Shown here in pieces: positions 18,697 through 27,926 of a stretch of 64,000 nucleotides of DNA. How positions within the stretch are numbered: the stretch's first letter is position 1; each line of letters opens with the position of its first letter. The notes under the pieces were generated by a model. That model was not told where the DNA came from. It was given only the letters and a program-made list of their open reading frames with translations, and did no database searches. The translations under genes and the position numbers were made by a program. This DNA comes from Bifidobacterium scardovii JCM 12489 = DSM 13734 (lineage in GTDB: Bacteria > Actinomycetota > Actinomycetes > Actinomycetales > Bifidobacteriaceae), in NCBI RefSeq assembly GCF_001042635.1, contig NZ_AP012331.1, positions 2,914,001 to 2,978,000 of the forward strand, read 5' to 3'.

Positions 18697-21204
18697 ACGG
18701 TCCGCAAGCACGCGCAGCCGGTGCTCTCCCGCATTCAGCCGGATGCCGGCGTGGAGCGCGATTCCCCGCTCGTCAAGAGCATCCATGCCGAGCACGGCCG
18801 TGACGCCTTCGGGCACCGCGACGGACAGATCGGCAGCCGGCCGAGGCCGATCGGCGCCATCGCCTTCGCCGCACCCGGCAACCCGGGCCGCTTCCCTGCC
18901 GCCATCCGCCACCGACCACGAGACCGAAACCTTGCCATATGGCGTGATATGCGAGGTTTCGGCACGGGTCAGGCCATGAGCCACGGCCGCGGCGATCCGT
19001 GGGGCGATGCGCACCTCACGCCACCCGGCACGGGTCGCCGCCAAGCCGCCGATCGCCCGATGCATCCAATCGGCCACCGAACCGAACGCGTAGTGGTTGA
19101 AGGAGGTCATGTCGCCGGGATTCACCTCGCCGTTCGGCAGCATCGAATCCCATCGCTCCCATGTGGTGGTGGCGCCCATGCGCACCTGATACAGCCATGA
19201 GGGGCACCGGTCGGACAGCAGCAGCGAGAACGCCTCATCCGCATGACCGGTATCGGCCAGCGCATCCAGCACGTATGGCGTGCCGGCGAATCCCGTGCCC
19301 ACGACAAAGCCGCGCTCCCGCACCAGCTCCGCCAACCGGGTGCCGGCCTCGGCCCGCAGACGGTCCCGGGAGGGATCGCCGTCGAACAGATCCAGCGCGA
19401 TGGCCAGCGCATACGCGCACTGCGTGTCCGAGGTCATGCGGCCGCCCGGTCGCAGGAACCGGGCCCGGAACCCGGCCCGGATATGCCCGGCCAGCGCCTC
19501 GTATCGGGCGGCGTCCGCCCCGGTCGCACCCCCATCAGCCGTATCCTCGCCGGCCGCCCGCAGCATGGCCGCCACCAGCGTGGCCGAGTGCGCGGCGAAC
19601 GCCGTGGCGACCAGATTCTTCTCGGTCATCGCACGGGCCGCGTCGTCGGGCGGAGCGGTCGGGTCGAGCCAGTCGCCGAGCTGGCCGCACCAGGTATCCG
19701 GCCGGGCGTCCCACACGCCATCCTCGGACAGCAGGCCCGCGACCTCGTCCATCCAGCGGCGCGCAAGCGGAATATGCCTGCGCAGCGCCTCGGCGTCGCC
19801 CGTGGCCTGGTATAGGGCCCACGGCACCATCGTCACGGCGTCGCCCCACAGCGCCACGGCGGATGGTTTGCCCCAACCGTCGTACGGATACGGCACGTAA
19901 TACGGCACCGTGCCCCAGATGTCGGTTTCGATGGCCGCATCCCTCAGCCAGCTGTCCAGAAAATCGGCGACGTCGTACAGGTATTCGGCACTCGGCGCGA
20001 ACACGGCGATATCGCCGGTCCACCCGAAGCGCTCGTCGCGCTGCGGGCAGTCGGTGGGGATCGAGACGAAGTTCGACAGCATCGACCAGCGGGCATTCTC
20101 ATGCAGCCGGTTCAGCATCCCATTCGAGCAGGAGAACCACCCCGTGCGGCGGCGGGCGGAGCTGTAGACGCGGGCGTGCAGATCGGCGCCCGTCAAGTCG
20201 GAGCCATCGGGCCATCCGTCGATCACCGCGTAGCGAAAACCGTGCATCGTGAACCGCGGTTCCCACCAAGTGGGTTCGCCGGCCGATTCGCGGCCCGACG
20301 CAATGTACCGGTCACGCTGCGAGGCGCGGCGCAGCGGCCGCGTCGCCGGAGTGCCATCCGGATTGACGACCTCGACATGCTGCAGGGTGATGGCGTGGCC
20401 GGCCGGCACCGCGGGGATGCGTAGCACGACCCGCTGAGTGCAATTCTGGCCGAAATCCACCAACCACCGCCCGTCGGGCAATCGGGTGATCGACTGCGGA
20501 TCATGCTCGCCGATGCAGCGGACGGCCGTGGCCTGCTGTGCGGGGAACAGGACGGAGGGATCAAACGGCAGCTCCTCGACCGGCTCCCAACGAGAAGCGA
20601 TCTTGCCCACCGCAAGCCCTGACGCCTCTTCTTCGGAATCAGGCGGCACGCTGGCCCCAGCCTCGCCCTCGATTTGCGGCAAAGCCATGCGCGCATCGTA
20701 CGTTTCGCCTTCGTACAGGTCGCTGCACAGAATCGGCCCGTTAGCCGCACGCCACAGCCCATCGTCGGCGTTGCTGGCGATCACACGCGTGTCCCCGTCC
20801 CGGCCGGCGATCTCCAGCTGAGCGAACAGGCCGAGTCGGCTGCCGTAGCAGTCCTGCTTTCCGCCGCCGAATCCGATTTTGCCTCGGTACCAGCCGTCGC
20901 CCATCCAGAAGGTCATCACGTTCCGACCGGCGCGGATCAGATCGGAAACGTCATAAGTCCAGTGCGGCAGACGCTTGCCGTACACCGTCCAACCGGGGGT
21001 CAGCACATCTCCGCCGACCTTGGTCCCGTTGATCTCGCATTCGGCCAGTCCCCACGCGCTGACGACGAGCCTGGCCGAAACCGACCCGGCATCGGCGTCG
21101 AACGCGCGCAGGAACACCGGCGGGCGGCGCATGCCCGTCTCCGGATCGGCAATGCATCCATCCGGCCCCGCGATCATATGCGCCTTCAACGTCATCGTCT
21201 CCAT
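18694..21204 (-). CDS. GH78 alpha-L-rhamnosidase
   Basis: Inverting alpha-L-rhamnosidase of 836 aa without a signal peptide. The order is an N-terminal beta-sandwich (ARLVVSAWGLAECEINGTKVG, GDGWYRGKIGFGG) and then the (alpha/alpha)6 barrel. The barrel starts near PTDCPQRDERFGWTGD, which carries the acidic residues of the family, and a C-terminal beta domain follows. I prefer METMTLK (ATG 21202-21204) because GGAGG lies 7 bases upstream, whereas the ATG 6 bases earlier is too close to it. The stop codon falls in a degenerate copy of the intergenic palindromic element. It is divergent from a GH43 gene, and TATATACCGTTACATA at 21257-21272 ties it to the LacI at 17448. It would release rhamnose from imported oligosaccharides or plant glycosides. 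Confidence 0.92.
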   Translation of the reverse strand: METMTLKAHMIAGPDGCIADPETGMRRPPVFLRAFDADAGSVSARLVVSAWGLAECEINGTKVGGDVLTPGWTVYGKRLPHWTYDVSDLIRAGRNVMTFWMGDGWYRGKIGFGGGKQDCYGSRLGLFAQLEIAGRDGDTRVIASNADDGLWRAANGPILCSDLYEGETYDARMALPQIEGEAGASVPPDSEEEASGLAVGKIASRWEPVEELPFDPSVLFPAQQATAVRCIGEHDPQSITRLPDGRWLVDFGQNCTQRVVLRIPAVPAGHAITLQHVEVVNPDGTPATRPLRRASQRDRYIASGRESAGEPTWWEPRFTMHGFRYAVIDGWPDGSDLTGADLHARVYSSARRRTGWFSCSNGMLNRLHENARWSMLSNFVSIPTDCPQRDERFGWTGDIAVFAPSAEYLYDVADFLDSWLRDAAIETDIWGTVPYYVPYPYDGWGKPSAVALWGDAVTMVPWALYQATGDAEALRRHIPLARRWMDEVAGLLSEDGVWDARPDTWCGQLGDWLDPTAPPDDAARAMTEKNLVATAFAAHSATLVAAMLRAAGEDTADGGATGADAARYEALAGHIRAGFRARFLRPGGRMTSDTQCAYALAIALDLFDGDPSRDRLRAEAGTRLAELVRERGFVVGTGFAGTPYVLDALADTGHADEAFSLLLSDRCPSWLYQVRMGATTTWERWDSMLPNGEVNPGDMTSFNHYAFGSVADWMHRAIGGLAATRAGWREVRIAPRIAAAVAHGLTRAETSHITPYGKVSVSWSVADGGREAARVAGCGEGDGADRPRPAADLSVAVPEGVTAVLGMDALDERGIALHAGIRLNAGEHRLRVLADR

Positions 21205-21256
21205 ACCCATGCCTCCATTGGCCCTACCGCATACTTCGCGTTCCACCATAGCACTT

Positions 21257-21272
21257 TATATACCGTTACATA
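21257..21272. promoter_or_regulatory. LacI-type operator upstream of GH78
   Basis: TATATACCGTTACATA differs at one base from the site at 17231-17246. It lies about 55 bases upstream of the GH78 start and in the divergent gap with GH43 (21436). Confidence 0.75.
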
Positions 21273-21435
21273 AGAGACATCGCTAGGATATGGCAGCACT
21301 ACCACTGGAGAACACGCACATAAAGCTCGTTGCAACCTTACGCTTATACCATTACTATATGTATCGATATATATGCAGTGGCCGCAAACGGCGAGCATCA
21401 TGCCGGCCGCACGGCAACACCGACGAAGGAGCGCC

Positions 21436-22488
21436 ATGACATCCACTTCCCCGCACACCGAAGCCTATATCTTCGTGCATTTCATCGGCGACGAGAAGAC
21501 GCCGATGGATGAGCAGCTGTACTTCGCCCTGAGCCGCGACGGCGTCCACTGGCACGATCTGCGCCCCGCCGGCAAGCCGGCACTCACCTGGCTCGGTGGC
21601 GAGAAGGGCACCCGCGACCCGCACATCGCCCGCGACCCGAACGGCGGCTTCCACATCGTGGCCACCGACCTGTCCATCCATTACCGCGGCGGCTGGGGCC
21701 CGCATGACGGCGCCACCACCAACGGATCGACCGGACTGGTGATCTGGGACTCCCCCGACCTGGTCCACTGGAGCGAACCGCGACTGGTCGACGTCGCCTC
21801 CAAGATCCCGGGCGCCGGCATGGCCTGGGCGCCGGAGGCCAACTGGGATCCGGACAAGCAGCAGTGGATCGTGTTCTGGGCCACCAAGGCCAACGTCGAG
21901 GACCCCGGCAACCCGCTGTCCAATGAACTGTACGACGCGACCAACATGTACTACGCCACGTCCAAGGACCTCGTGCACTTCTCCGACCCGGTCAAGTGGA
22001 TCGACCGCAAGAACAGCGTCATCGATTCCACGATGCTGCGCGACGATGACGGATGGTGGTACCGCGCCTCCAAGGATTCCGAGATCACCATCGAACGCAC
22101 GCGCAACCCGTACGCCTCCGCCTACGAGGTGCTGCGCACGGATGACGAGAACGCGTGGTCGTACGTCGGCTCGCTGACCGACATCCTCGGCAATGGGCGC
22201 TACTCGTGGCATTACCTTGAGGGGCCGGAACTGTTCCGCTACAACGACGCCGACGTGAAGACCGTCAACGGGCGCCCGATGCGCTTCGGCCTGATGTGCG
22301 ACCAGTACGCGGAGGCCAAGGGGTACCTGCCGTTCCGCTCGGCGGATCTGTCGAGCCGCGAGCCCGGCGACTGGGCCGTGGCCGGCGACATCGACTTCGG
22401 CGGGCTCAAGAAGCGCCACGGCGCCATCCTGCCGATCACCGCAGCCGAATACGACGCCGTCGAATCCGCGTTCGCGCTGGAGGGCTGA
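21436..22488 (+). CDS. GH43-family glycosidase, paralogue 1
   Basis: Cytoplasmic beta-propeller glycosidase of 350 aa. Catalytic residues read Asp in GTRDPHIARD, Asp in SVIDSTMLRDD and Glu in HYLEGPELF. The N-terminus AYIFVHFIGDEKTPMDEQLYFALSRDG and the C-terminus AILPITAAEYDAVESAF are shared with the two tandem GH43 proteins at 28032-30310, so the three form one subgroup distinct from the GH43 at 5508. GAAGGAG precedes ATG 21436. It is followed by the GH51 gene at 22746, so the two may act together on arabino-oligosaccharides. Confidence 0.9.
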   Translation: MTSTSPHTEAYIFVHFIGDEKTPMDEQLYFALSRDGVHWHDLRPAGKPALTWLGGEKGTRDPHIARDPNGGFHIVATDLSIHYRGGWGPHDGATTNGSTGLVIWDSPDLVHWSEPRLVDVASKIPGAGMAWAPEANWDPDKQQWIVFWATKANVEDPGNPLSNELYDATNMYYATSKDLVHFSDPVKWIDRKNSVIDSTMLRDDDGWWYRASKDSEITIERTRNPYASAYEVLRTDDENAWSYVGSLTDILGNGRYSWHYLEGPELFRYNDADVKTVNGRPMRFGLMCDQYAEAKGYLPFRSADLSSREPGDWAVAGDIDFGGLKKRHGAILPITAAEYDAVESAFALEG

Positions 22489-22538
22489 CGCCAGCGGAGC
22501 ATTGACAGGGGCTGTCTGAGGCATTTTGCGCCGTACAT

Positions 22539-22647
22539 GCGAGTTGTCGGTGCGCGCATGCCGAGACAGCCCCCAAATATGCCTTTTGTAGCCCTACAAA
22601 TCGCCTTGCAACCGGTTCCACTACTCAACGTCGCACCGACAACTCGA
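22539..22647. mobile_element. MITE-like element, copy 1
   Basis: About 109 bp bounded by GCGAGTTGTCGGTGC and GCACCGACAACTCGA, an inverted match at 14 of 15 positions. A second element with the same ends and related interior lies at 43115-43224. No coding frame is present. The pair looks like non-autonomous mobile DNA. Confidence 0.65.
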
Positions 22648-22653
22648 CGTTGG

Positions 22654-22696
22654 GATACCGTGCGTCCGATCAGCAGCCGATCGGACGCACGGTATC
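22654..22696. promoter_or_regulatory. 18-bp perfect inverted repeat upstream of GH51
   Basis: GATACCGTGCGTCCGATC is repeated exactly as its complement after a 7-base loop, ending 50 bases before the GH51 start. There is no T-run. It may be an operator, an RNA structure in the leader, or a fossil insertion boundary. Confidence 0.55.
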
Positions 22697-22745
22697 ATCG
22701 CGCAACTCCACATAACACCACACAACCGCACAAGGAGCACCCATC

Positions 22746-24317
22746 ATGAGCACAGAAGCAACCATCCGCCTGGATGCCGGCACCCGCGTGGCCGACGTGC
22801 CGCCACGTCTGTTCGGCTCGTTCGTCGAACATCTTGGCCGCTGCGTGTACGGCGGCATCTACGAGCCGGGCCATGCCGCCGCCGACGATCAGGGATTCCG
22901 CCAGGACGTGATCGACCTGGTCAAGGAACTGGGCGTCACCTGCGTGCGCTACCCCGGCGGCAACTTCGTGTCCAACTACAACTGGGAGGACGGCACCGGC
23001 CCGCGCAGCCAGCGCCCGGTCCGCCGCGATCTGGCCTGGCACTGCACCGAAACCAACCAGATGGGCATCGACGACTTCTACCGTTGGAGCCAGAAGACCG
23101 GCACCGAGATCATGCTCGCCGTCAATATGGGCACGCGCGGGCTGCATGCGGCGCTGGAGGAACTCGAATACGTCAACGGCGCCGCCGGCACCGCATTGGC
23201 CGACCGCCGCGTGGCCAACGGCATCGAGGAGCCGATGGACGTCAAGATGTGGTGCATCGGCAACGAGATGGACGGCCCGTGGCAGGTCGGGCATATGAGC
23301 CCCGAGGAATACGCGGCGGCGGTCGACCGCGTCGCGCACGCGATGAAGCTTGCGGAGTCCGGGCTCGAACTGGTGGCCTGCGGCTCCTCGAACGCCTTCA
23401 TGCCCACCTTCGGCCAGTGGGAGCGCACCGTGCTCACCAAGGCGTACGACAACCTCGACTTTGTCTCGGCGCACGCCTACTACTTCGACCACGGCCACAA
23501 GACCAAGGACGCCGCCGAAATGCAGGAGTTCCTCGCCTCGGCCGAAAACATGACGTACTTCATCGACACCGTCGCCGCGCAGGCCGATGCCGCCAAGGCC
23601 GCCAACCACGGCGACAAGGACATCGCGCTGTCGTTCGACGAATGGGGCGTGTGGTATTCCGACGCGTGGAACGAGCAGGAGGAGGCGTGGCGCCAGGAGT
23701 CGGCCAACGGCCTGCACCACGAGGCTTGGCCCGTCGCCCCGCATCTGCTGGAGGACATCTACACGGCGGCCGACGCCGTGGTCGAGGGCTCGCTGATGAT
23801 CACGCTGCTCAAGCACTGCGACCGCGTACGTTCCGCCTCGCGCGCGCAGCTGGTCAACGTGATCGCGCCGATTATGGCCGAACCGAACGGCCCGGCATGG
23901 AAGCAGACCATCTTCTACCCCTTCGCCGAAGCGGCCGCCCATGCCCGCGGCGACGTGTACGCCCCCGCGATCGACGCGCCGACCGTCTCCACCAAGGCCT
24001 ATGGCGATGTGGCCGCGATCGACGCCGTGGTGACGTGGGACGCCGATACGCGCACCGGACTACTGCTCGCCGTGAACCGCGATCTGGGCGCCGCGCACGA
24101 GGTTGCGGTCGCGCTGGCCGGCCTGCCTGGCACCGATGCGTCCACGGTGAAGGTGACCCGCGCGCAGTTGCTGCACGACGACGATCCGTACCGCACGAAC
24201 ACCGCCGAGAACCCGAACGCGGTCACGCCGGGCGAACTGCCCGTGAACGCCGGTGACGGCACGCTGCGCTTCGCGCTGCCCGCCGTCTCGTGGTCCGCGG
24301 TCGAATTCACCGCGTGA
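22746..24317 (+). CDS. abfA: GH51 alpha-L-arabinofuranosidase, compact form
   Basis: Typical intracellular GH51 enzyme of 523 aa. The N-terminus LFGSFVEHLGRCVYGGIYEPGH is the hallmark of the hexameric bacterial AbfA type. The acid/base Glu is in WCIGNEMDGPWQ and the nucleophile Glu in ALSFDEWGVWY; the C-terminal beta-sandwich ends ALPAVSWSAVEFTA. CAAGGAG lies upstream of ATG 22746. It removes terminal alpha-L-arabinofuranose from arabinan, arabinoxylan or arabinogalactan fragments in the cytoplasm. It is downstream of GH43 on the same strand, but a MITE-like element and a strong palindrome lie in the 257-base gap, so it may have its own promoter. Confidence 0.95.
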   Translation: MSTEATIRLDAGTRVADVPPRLFGSFVEHLGRCVYGGIYEPGHAAADDQGFRQDVIDLVKELGVTCVRYPGGNFVSNYNWEDGTGPRSQRPVRRDLAWHCTETNQMGIDDFYRWSQKTGTEIMLAVNMGTRGLHAALEELEYVNGAAGTALADRRVANGIEEPMDVKMWCIGNEMDGPWQVGHMSPEEYAAAVDRVAHAMKLAESGLELVACGSSNAFMPTFGQWERTVLTKAYDNLDFVSAHAYYFDHGHKTKDAAEMQEFLASAENMTYFIDTVAAQADAAKAANHGDKDIALSFDEWGVWYSDAWNEQEEAWRQESANGLHHEAWPVAPHLLEDIYTAADAVVEGSLMITLLKHCDRVRSASRAQLVNVIAPIMAEPNGPAWKQTIFYPFAEAAAHARGDVYAPAIDAPTVSTKAYGDVAAIDAVVTWDADTRTGLLLAVNRDLGAAHEVAVALAGLPGTDASTVKVTRAQLLHDDDPYRTNTAENPNAVTPGELPVNAGDGTLRFALPAVSWSAVEFTA

Positions 24318-24339
24318 CCATCCGCGTGCGGCCATCTTA

Positions 24340-24384
24340 GGTAGTGTTTTGGTTCCCCTCGTTGAGAGGAGCCAAAACACTACC
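24340..24384. terminator. Bidirectional hairpin terminator with GGCTCC-type core
   Basis: GGTAGTGTTTTGGTTCCCCTC pairs with GAGAGGAGCCAAAACACTACC across a 3-base loop, one mismatch apart. It separates convergent GH51 and lacI genes and contains the lacI stop codon. The TTTT/AAAA within the stem would serve as a T-run in both directions. Confidence 0.7.
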
Positions 24385-25510
24385 GAGTCGCTTCGCGTTC
24401 GGCGCTGCCGCGCGGCTCGATACGGTAGCCGACGGTGACGCTGCGGGCCGGCAACGAGCCATCCGCAGCCGCACCGCCTCTGCTGGCAGCACCCGCCGAT
24501 TCGATGCGCGATACCAGCAGATCGAGGCAGGTGGTGGCCACTTCGTTCACGTCGACCATGACGCTGGACAGTCCGGGATTGGTGTATTGACCGTCCTCGA
24601 CCCCGTCGAAGCCCATGATCGCCACGTCCTCGGGCACGCGCACGCCGGCGTCAGTCAACGCTTTCAGCGCGCCGATGGCGATGGGATCGGTCAGACAGAA
24701 CACCGTGTCGAAATCACGGCGCTCCCGCAGGATGCACGCCATCGCCTCGTAGCCGGATTTCCGGTTCCACCCGCACAGATAGATGTCCTGCTCCTGGTAG
24801 GGCAGGCCGTGTTCCGCCAGCGCCTCATAGGCGCCGCGCAGCCGCATCGGCCCGCTTCCCGTAGCCGCCATCAGCTCATCGACGGGGCAATATGGCGTGC
24901 CCAACACCAGCACATGATGCCGAGACGGGTTTCCCGCCAGAGGGCGCGCTGCTTCCTCGGGAGGCACGGTCCCCTCCGGAGCAACGACCGGCTGGGCGAG
25001 CAGATGCTCCATGGCTACCTTCGCGCCGGCGACGCACGGCGTGAACACGCAGTCCACGCGCCGCTCCAAGCCGAAGCCGTCGAAGGCCACCAACGGATGG
25101 GACCCCGCGAATTGCAGCACCTGCGCCGAATCGCTGCTCGGCCAGCACAGGATCGTGCCGTCGCAGATCTGCGCGCTGGCGCTGCCCATCATGGCCCGCT
25201 CGTAATCCGTGGAGGACCGGGTCTGCTGGGCGATGGTCTGATAGCCGCGCCGATACGCCTGATCCGACAGCGCCGCGGTCAGCGCGGCCGGAAAGATCAG
25301 ATCGAAATCGACCACGGATAGGCCGATGATATGCGTGCGCCCCGAGCTGAGCTGCCGGGCCGCCAGATTCGGCTGATACCCGAGCTCGGCCGCGGCCTTG
25401 AGCACGCGCTTCGCGGTCTCCGGCTTGACGACCGACTTGCCCCGCAGCGCGTTCGACGCGGTCATGCGGGACACCCGCGCCTTCGCGGCGACATCATCCA
25501 ACGTAACCAT
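24380..25510 (-). CDS. LacI-family transcriptional regulator
   Basis: Repressor of 376 aa: helix-turn-helix MVTLDDVAAKARVSRMTASNALRG, hinge LAARQLSSGRTHIIGL and sensor domain ending VGYRIEPRGSAEREATR. It is a close paralogue of the LacI at 35633: both share YERAM.G.ASAQICDGTI.CWPS and RVDCVFTP. Both also have a similar promoter-side motif, CACCATTATCCA, about 50 bases upstream. The GH31 gene lies just upstream on the same strand, a natural target. The stop lies in the convergent terminator hairpin. Confidence 0.93.
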   Translation of the reverse strand: MVTLDDVAAKARVSRMTASNALRGKSVVKPETAKRVLKAAAELGYQPNLAARQLSSGRTHIIGLSVVDFDLIFPAALTAALSDQAYRRGYQTIAQQTRSSTDYERAMMGSASAQICDGTILCWPSSDSAQVLQFAGSHPLVAFDGFGLERRVDCVFTPCVAGAKVAMEHLLAQPVVAPEGTVPPEEAARPLAGNPSRHHVLVLGTPYCPVDELMAATGSGPMRLRGAYEALAEHGLPYQEQDIYLCGWNRKSGYEAMACILRERRDFDTVFCLTDPIAIGALKALTDAGVRVPEDVAIMGFDGVEDGQYTNPGLSSVMVDVNEVATTCLDLLVSRIESAGAASRGGAAADGSLPARSVTVGYRIEPRGSAEREATR

Positions 25511-25623
25511 AACCAGCGTCCCGTCTCATGTCGATCGATCATTTCCTGTCATAGTGCTTCACCATTATCCACCATCGCACCGGGTCGGTCCTTCCGTCGC
25601 CCGGTTACGAAACGACCCACGCC

Positions 25624-25646
25624 GGCTCCCCTCCCAGAGGGGAGCC
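25624..25646. repeat. GGCTCCCCTC hairpin repeat
   Basis: GGCTCCCCTC and GAGGGGAGCC are separated by CCA in the gap between GH31 (ends 25682) and lacI (starts 25510). No T-run follows. Confidence 0.85.
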
Positions 25647-25681
25647 AACTGGCGATTAGGCATCCAGGCATCACCGGACCG

Positions 25682-27823
25682 CTAGATCAGGCCCTGAAGG
25701 CCGTGGTCCTTGCCGTTGCGGGCGAAGGCAGGCACTACGTCGAGCGGAGCTTCGACGGTGACGGTCTGGCCGCCGGCATACACGGCGCCGTCGTGCAGGT
25801 TCGTCCACGTCGTCGCCTCGCCGCCCGGCAGGTAGACCTCACGCGAACGCGCGCCGAGCTCGGTGACGGGCGCTACCAAGAGGTCCGGCCCGAACAGGTA
25901 CTCGTCGGCGATATCCGCGGCCGCCTCCTCGCCGGGGAATTCGTAGAACAGGCCGCGCACCAGCGGCTGGCCGCTCTCGTGCGCTTCGGCGAACAGCTCG
26001 CGCGCGTACGGGCGCATCGTCTCGCGCAGCGTGATGTACTTGACCATCGTGCGCTCGACTTCCGGACCGAAGCTCCACGGCTCGTTGTTGTCGCCGGTGT
26101 GCACGTGCGTGATCCTGTTGCCGCGCTGGTCGAGCACCTGATGGTTGTTCGGCCCACGATCGCCGTGGTTGCGCATCACGGGCAGGAAGGTGGAGAACTG
26201 GCACCAGCGCACGAACAGCTCCTTGAACGCGTCGGTGGTGATGTCGGAGCCGGCGAATCCGCCCATGTCGGTGGTGAACCACGGGATGCCGGCCGCGCCC
26301 ATGTGGATCGCGCAGGTGATCTGCGCCTTCAGGTCGTCGAAGGTGGAGTGCACGTCGCCGGACCAGACCAGCGCGCCGTACCGCTGGGCCCCGGCCCACG
26401 CCGCGCGCGAGAGGTTGACCGCGTTGTTCTCGCGGCCGATGGACAGCTGTCCGTCGTAGAAGGTCTGGTTGTACTTCTGCGGGTACAGGTTGCCCACCTT
26501 GCCGACGGGACCGGCGTGGAACAGGTAGTGCGCGTAGTCGTAGTCGCCGCCCCATTCTGGCTCGGCCTCGTCGAGCCAGAACGCGTCGACGCCGAGATCG
26601 GTGTAGTTCTTCCTGATCTTCTCCCACAGCCACTGGCGGGCCTCGGGGTTGGTGGCGTCGAAGAACTGGCTGTCGCGAGGCCACCACATGCCCACGTCCT
26701 TGCCGGTGCGGGTCTTGGCGAGGAAGTTGCGCCGGCGCATCTCGTTATAGTTCTCCGATTCGAGGTCGATCTGCGGCCAGATCGACACCATGAGCTTGAT
26801 GCCCATCCGGTGCAGCTCGTCGGTCATGGCCTTGACGTCGGGCCAGAATTCCTCGTCGAAGCGGAAATCGCCCATCAGCGGCCAGTGGAAGAAGTCGATG
26901 ACGATCAGGTCGATCGGGATGTTGCGCTCCTTGAACCCGCGGGCCACCTCGAGCAGCTGCTCCTGGTTCCAGTAGCGCAGCTTGCACTGCCAGAATCCGA
27001 GACCCCATTCGGGCATGACCGGCGCGTGCCCGGTGGCGTCCGCGTACTGCGCCTCGATCCGGGCCGGGGTGTCTCCGGCGGTGATCCAGTAGTCGATCTG
27101 GTCGCAGAAGTCGGCGTGCCATTCGGTGCGGTTCTGCGCGAAGGTGACGCGGCCGACCGACGGATTGTGCCACAGGAAGCCGTAGCCGGCCGAGGAGACG
27201 ACGAACGGCACCGAGCACTGCGAGTTGCGGTGGGCCAGCTCGAGCGTGGACCCCTTGAGGTCGAGCACGTTCTGCTGATACTCGCCCATGCCGTACAGAT
27301 GCTCGCCCGCGGGCGGCTCGAAGGAGGCGACCGGCGACTCCGCACCGGACTCCAGCGGATGGTGGGCCCGCGCACGCAGACGCAGGGCGCCGCCGTCGGA
27401 CGCCTCGCGCAGCAGCACCTTGCCGGTTCGGGTGTTTTCGAAGGTCAGCCGCAGCTGGTCCTTCTGCCAACCGAACAGGTCGAGGCGCACGGTGATCTCG
27501 CCGTTGACCAGCACGGCCCCGGTGGCATTGACCGTGACGCTCGGCGCGGGAGCCCCGGCCGCCGGCGGCAGCAGCGCCCAATCCGTGTCGAGCGGGCGCT
27601 GCATCAGCCGCGAGCGCACGCGCACGCTGTTGGCGCCCCATGCGTCGACGCGCAGGTACTCGCCGTCGCAGGTCCATTCGATCGCGGTGGCGGCCGAGGC
27701 ATCGCCGGCGGCGTCCCCGCCGACCACGCGAAACACCTGCGCGGCGATGTTGCTGGTATCGAGGGTCTTCCCGGCGCTTTCGACGCTGACGTCGGCGGCG
27801 GCCGTCGTGGTTTCGGTGGTCAT
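25682..27823 (-). CDS. GH31-family glycosidase (alpha-xylosidase type)
   Basis: Cytoplasmic retaining alpha-glycosidase of 713 aa. An N-terminal beta-sandwich (to about residue 250) precedes the TIM barrel. The nucleophile Asp is in DAFWLDEAEPEWGG and the acid/base Asp in VWSGDVHSTFDDL; the C-terminal domains end at DHGLQGLI. The pattern VIDFFHWPLMGDFRFDEEFWPD is close to YicI-like alpha-xylosidases, though alpha-glucosidase or another specificity is possible. AAGGGAG precedes ATG 27823. Two identical 12-base palindromes lie about 40-60 bases upstream, so it is tightly regulated, probably by a LacI of this locus. In this context it could process xyloglucan or arabinogalactan side-chain fragments. 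Confidence 0.88.
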   Translation of the reverse strand: MTTETTTAAADVSVESAGKTLDTSNIAAQVFRVVGGDAAGDASAATAIEWTCDGEYLRVDAWGANSVRVRSRLMQRPLDTDWALLPPAAGAPAPSVTVNATGAVLVNGEITVRLDLFGWQKDQLRLTFENTRTGKVLLREASDGGALRLRARAHHPLESGAESPVASFEPPAGEHLYGMGEYQQNVLDLKGSTLELAHRNSQCSVPFVVSSAGYGFLWHNPSVGRVTFAQNRTEWHADFCDQIDYWITAGDTPARIEAQYADATGHAPVMPEWGLGFWQCKLRYWNQEQLLEVARGFKERNIPIDLIVIDFFHWPLMGDFRFDEEFWPDVKAMTDELHRMGIKLMVSIWPQIDLESENYNEMRRRNFLAKTRTGKDVGMWWPRDSQFFDATNPEARQWLWEKIRKNYTDLGVDAFWLDEAEPEWGGDYDYAHYLFHAGPVGKVGNLYPQKYNQTFYDGQLSIGRENNAVNLSRAAWAGAQRYGALVWSGDVHSTFDDLKAQITCAIHMGAAGIPWFTTDMGGFAGSDITTDAFKELFVRWCQFSTFLPVMRNHGDRGPNNHQVLDQRGNRITHVHTGDNNEPWSFGPEVERTMVKYITLRETMRPYARELFAEAHESGQPLVRGLFYEFPGEEAAADIADEYLFGPDLLVAPVTELGARSREVYLPGGEATTWTNLHDGAVYAGGQTVTVEAPLDVVPAFARNGKDHGLQGLI

Positions 27824-27858
27824 TCATGCTCCCTTGTCATGGTTACTTCACAACTATG

Positions 27859-27884
27859 TTATAGCGCTAAAATTATAGCGCTAA
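27859..27884. promoter_or_regulatory. Tandem LacI-type operators upstream of GH31
   Basis: TTATAGCGCTAA occurs at 27859-27870 and again at 27873-27884, offset by 14 bases. The central GCGC and the AT-rich ends suit a LacI-family dimer. No identical site was seen elsewhere in the window. Confidence 0.75.
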
Positions 27885-27926
27885 ATATGATGCGGCGCAA
27901 GCGCTGACACGCTCATGGGAAAAACA

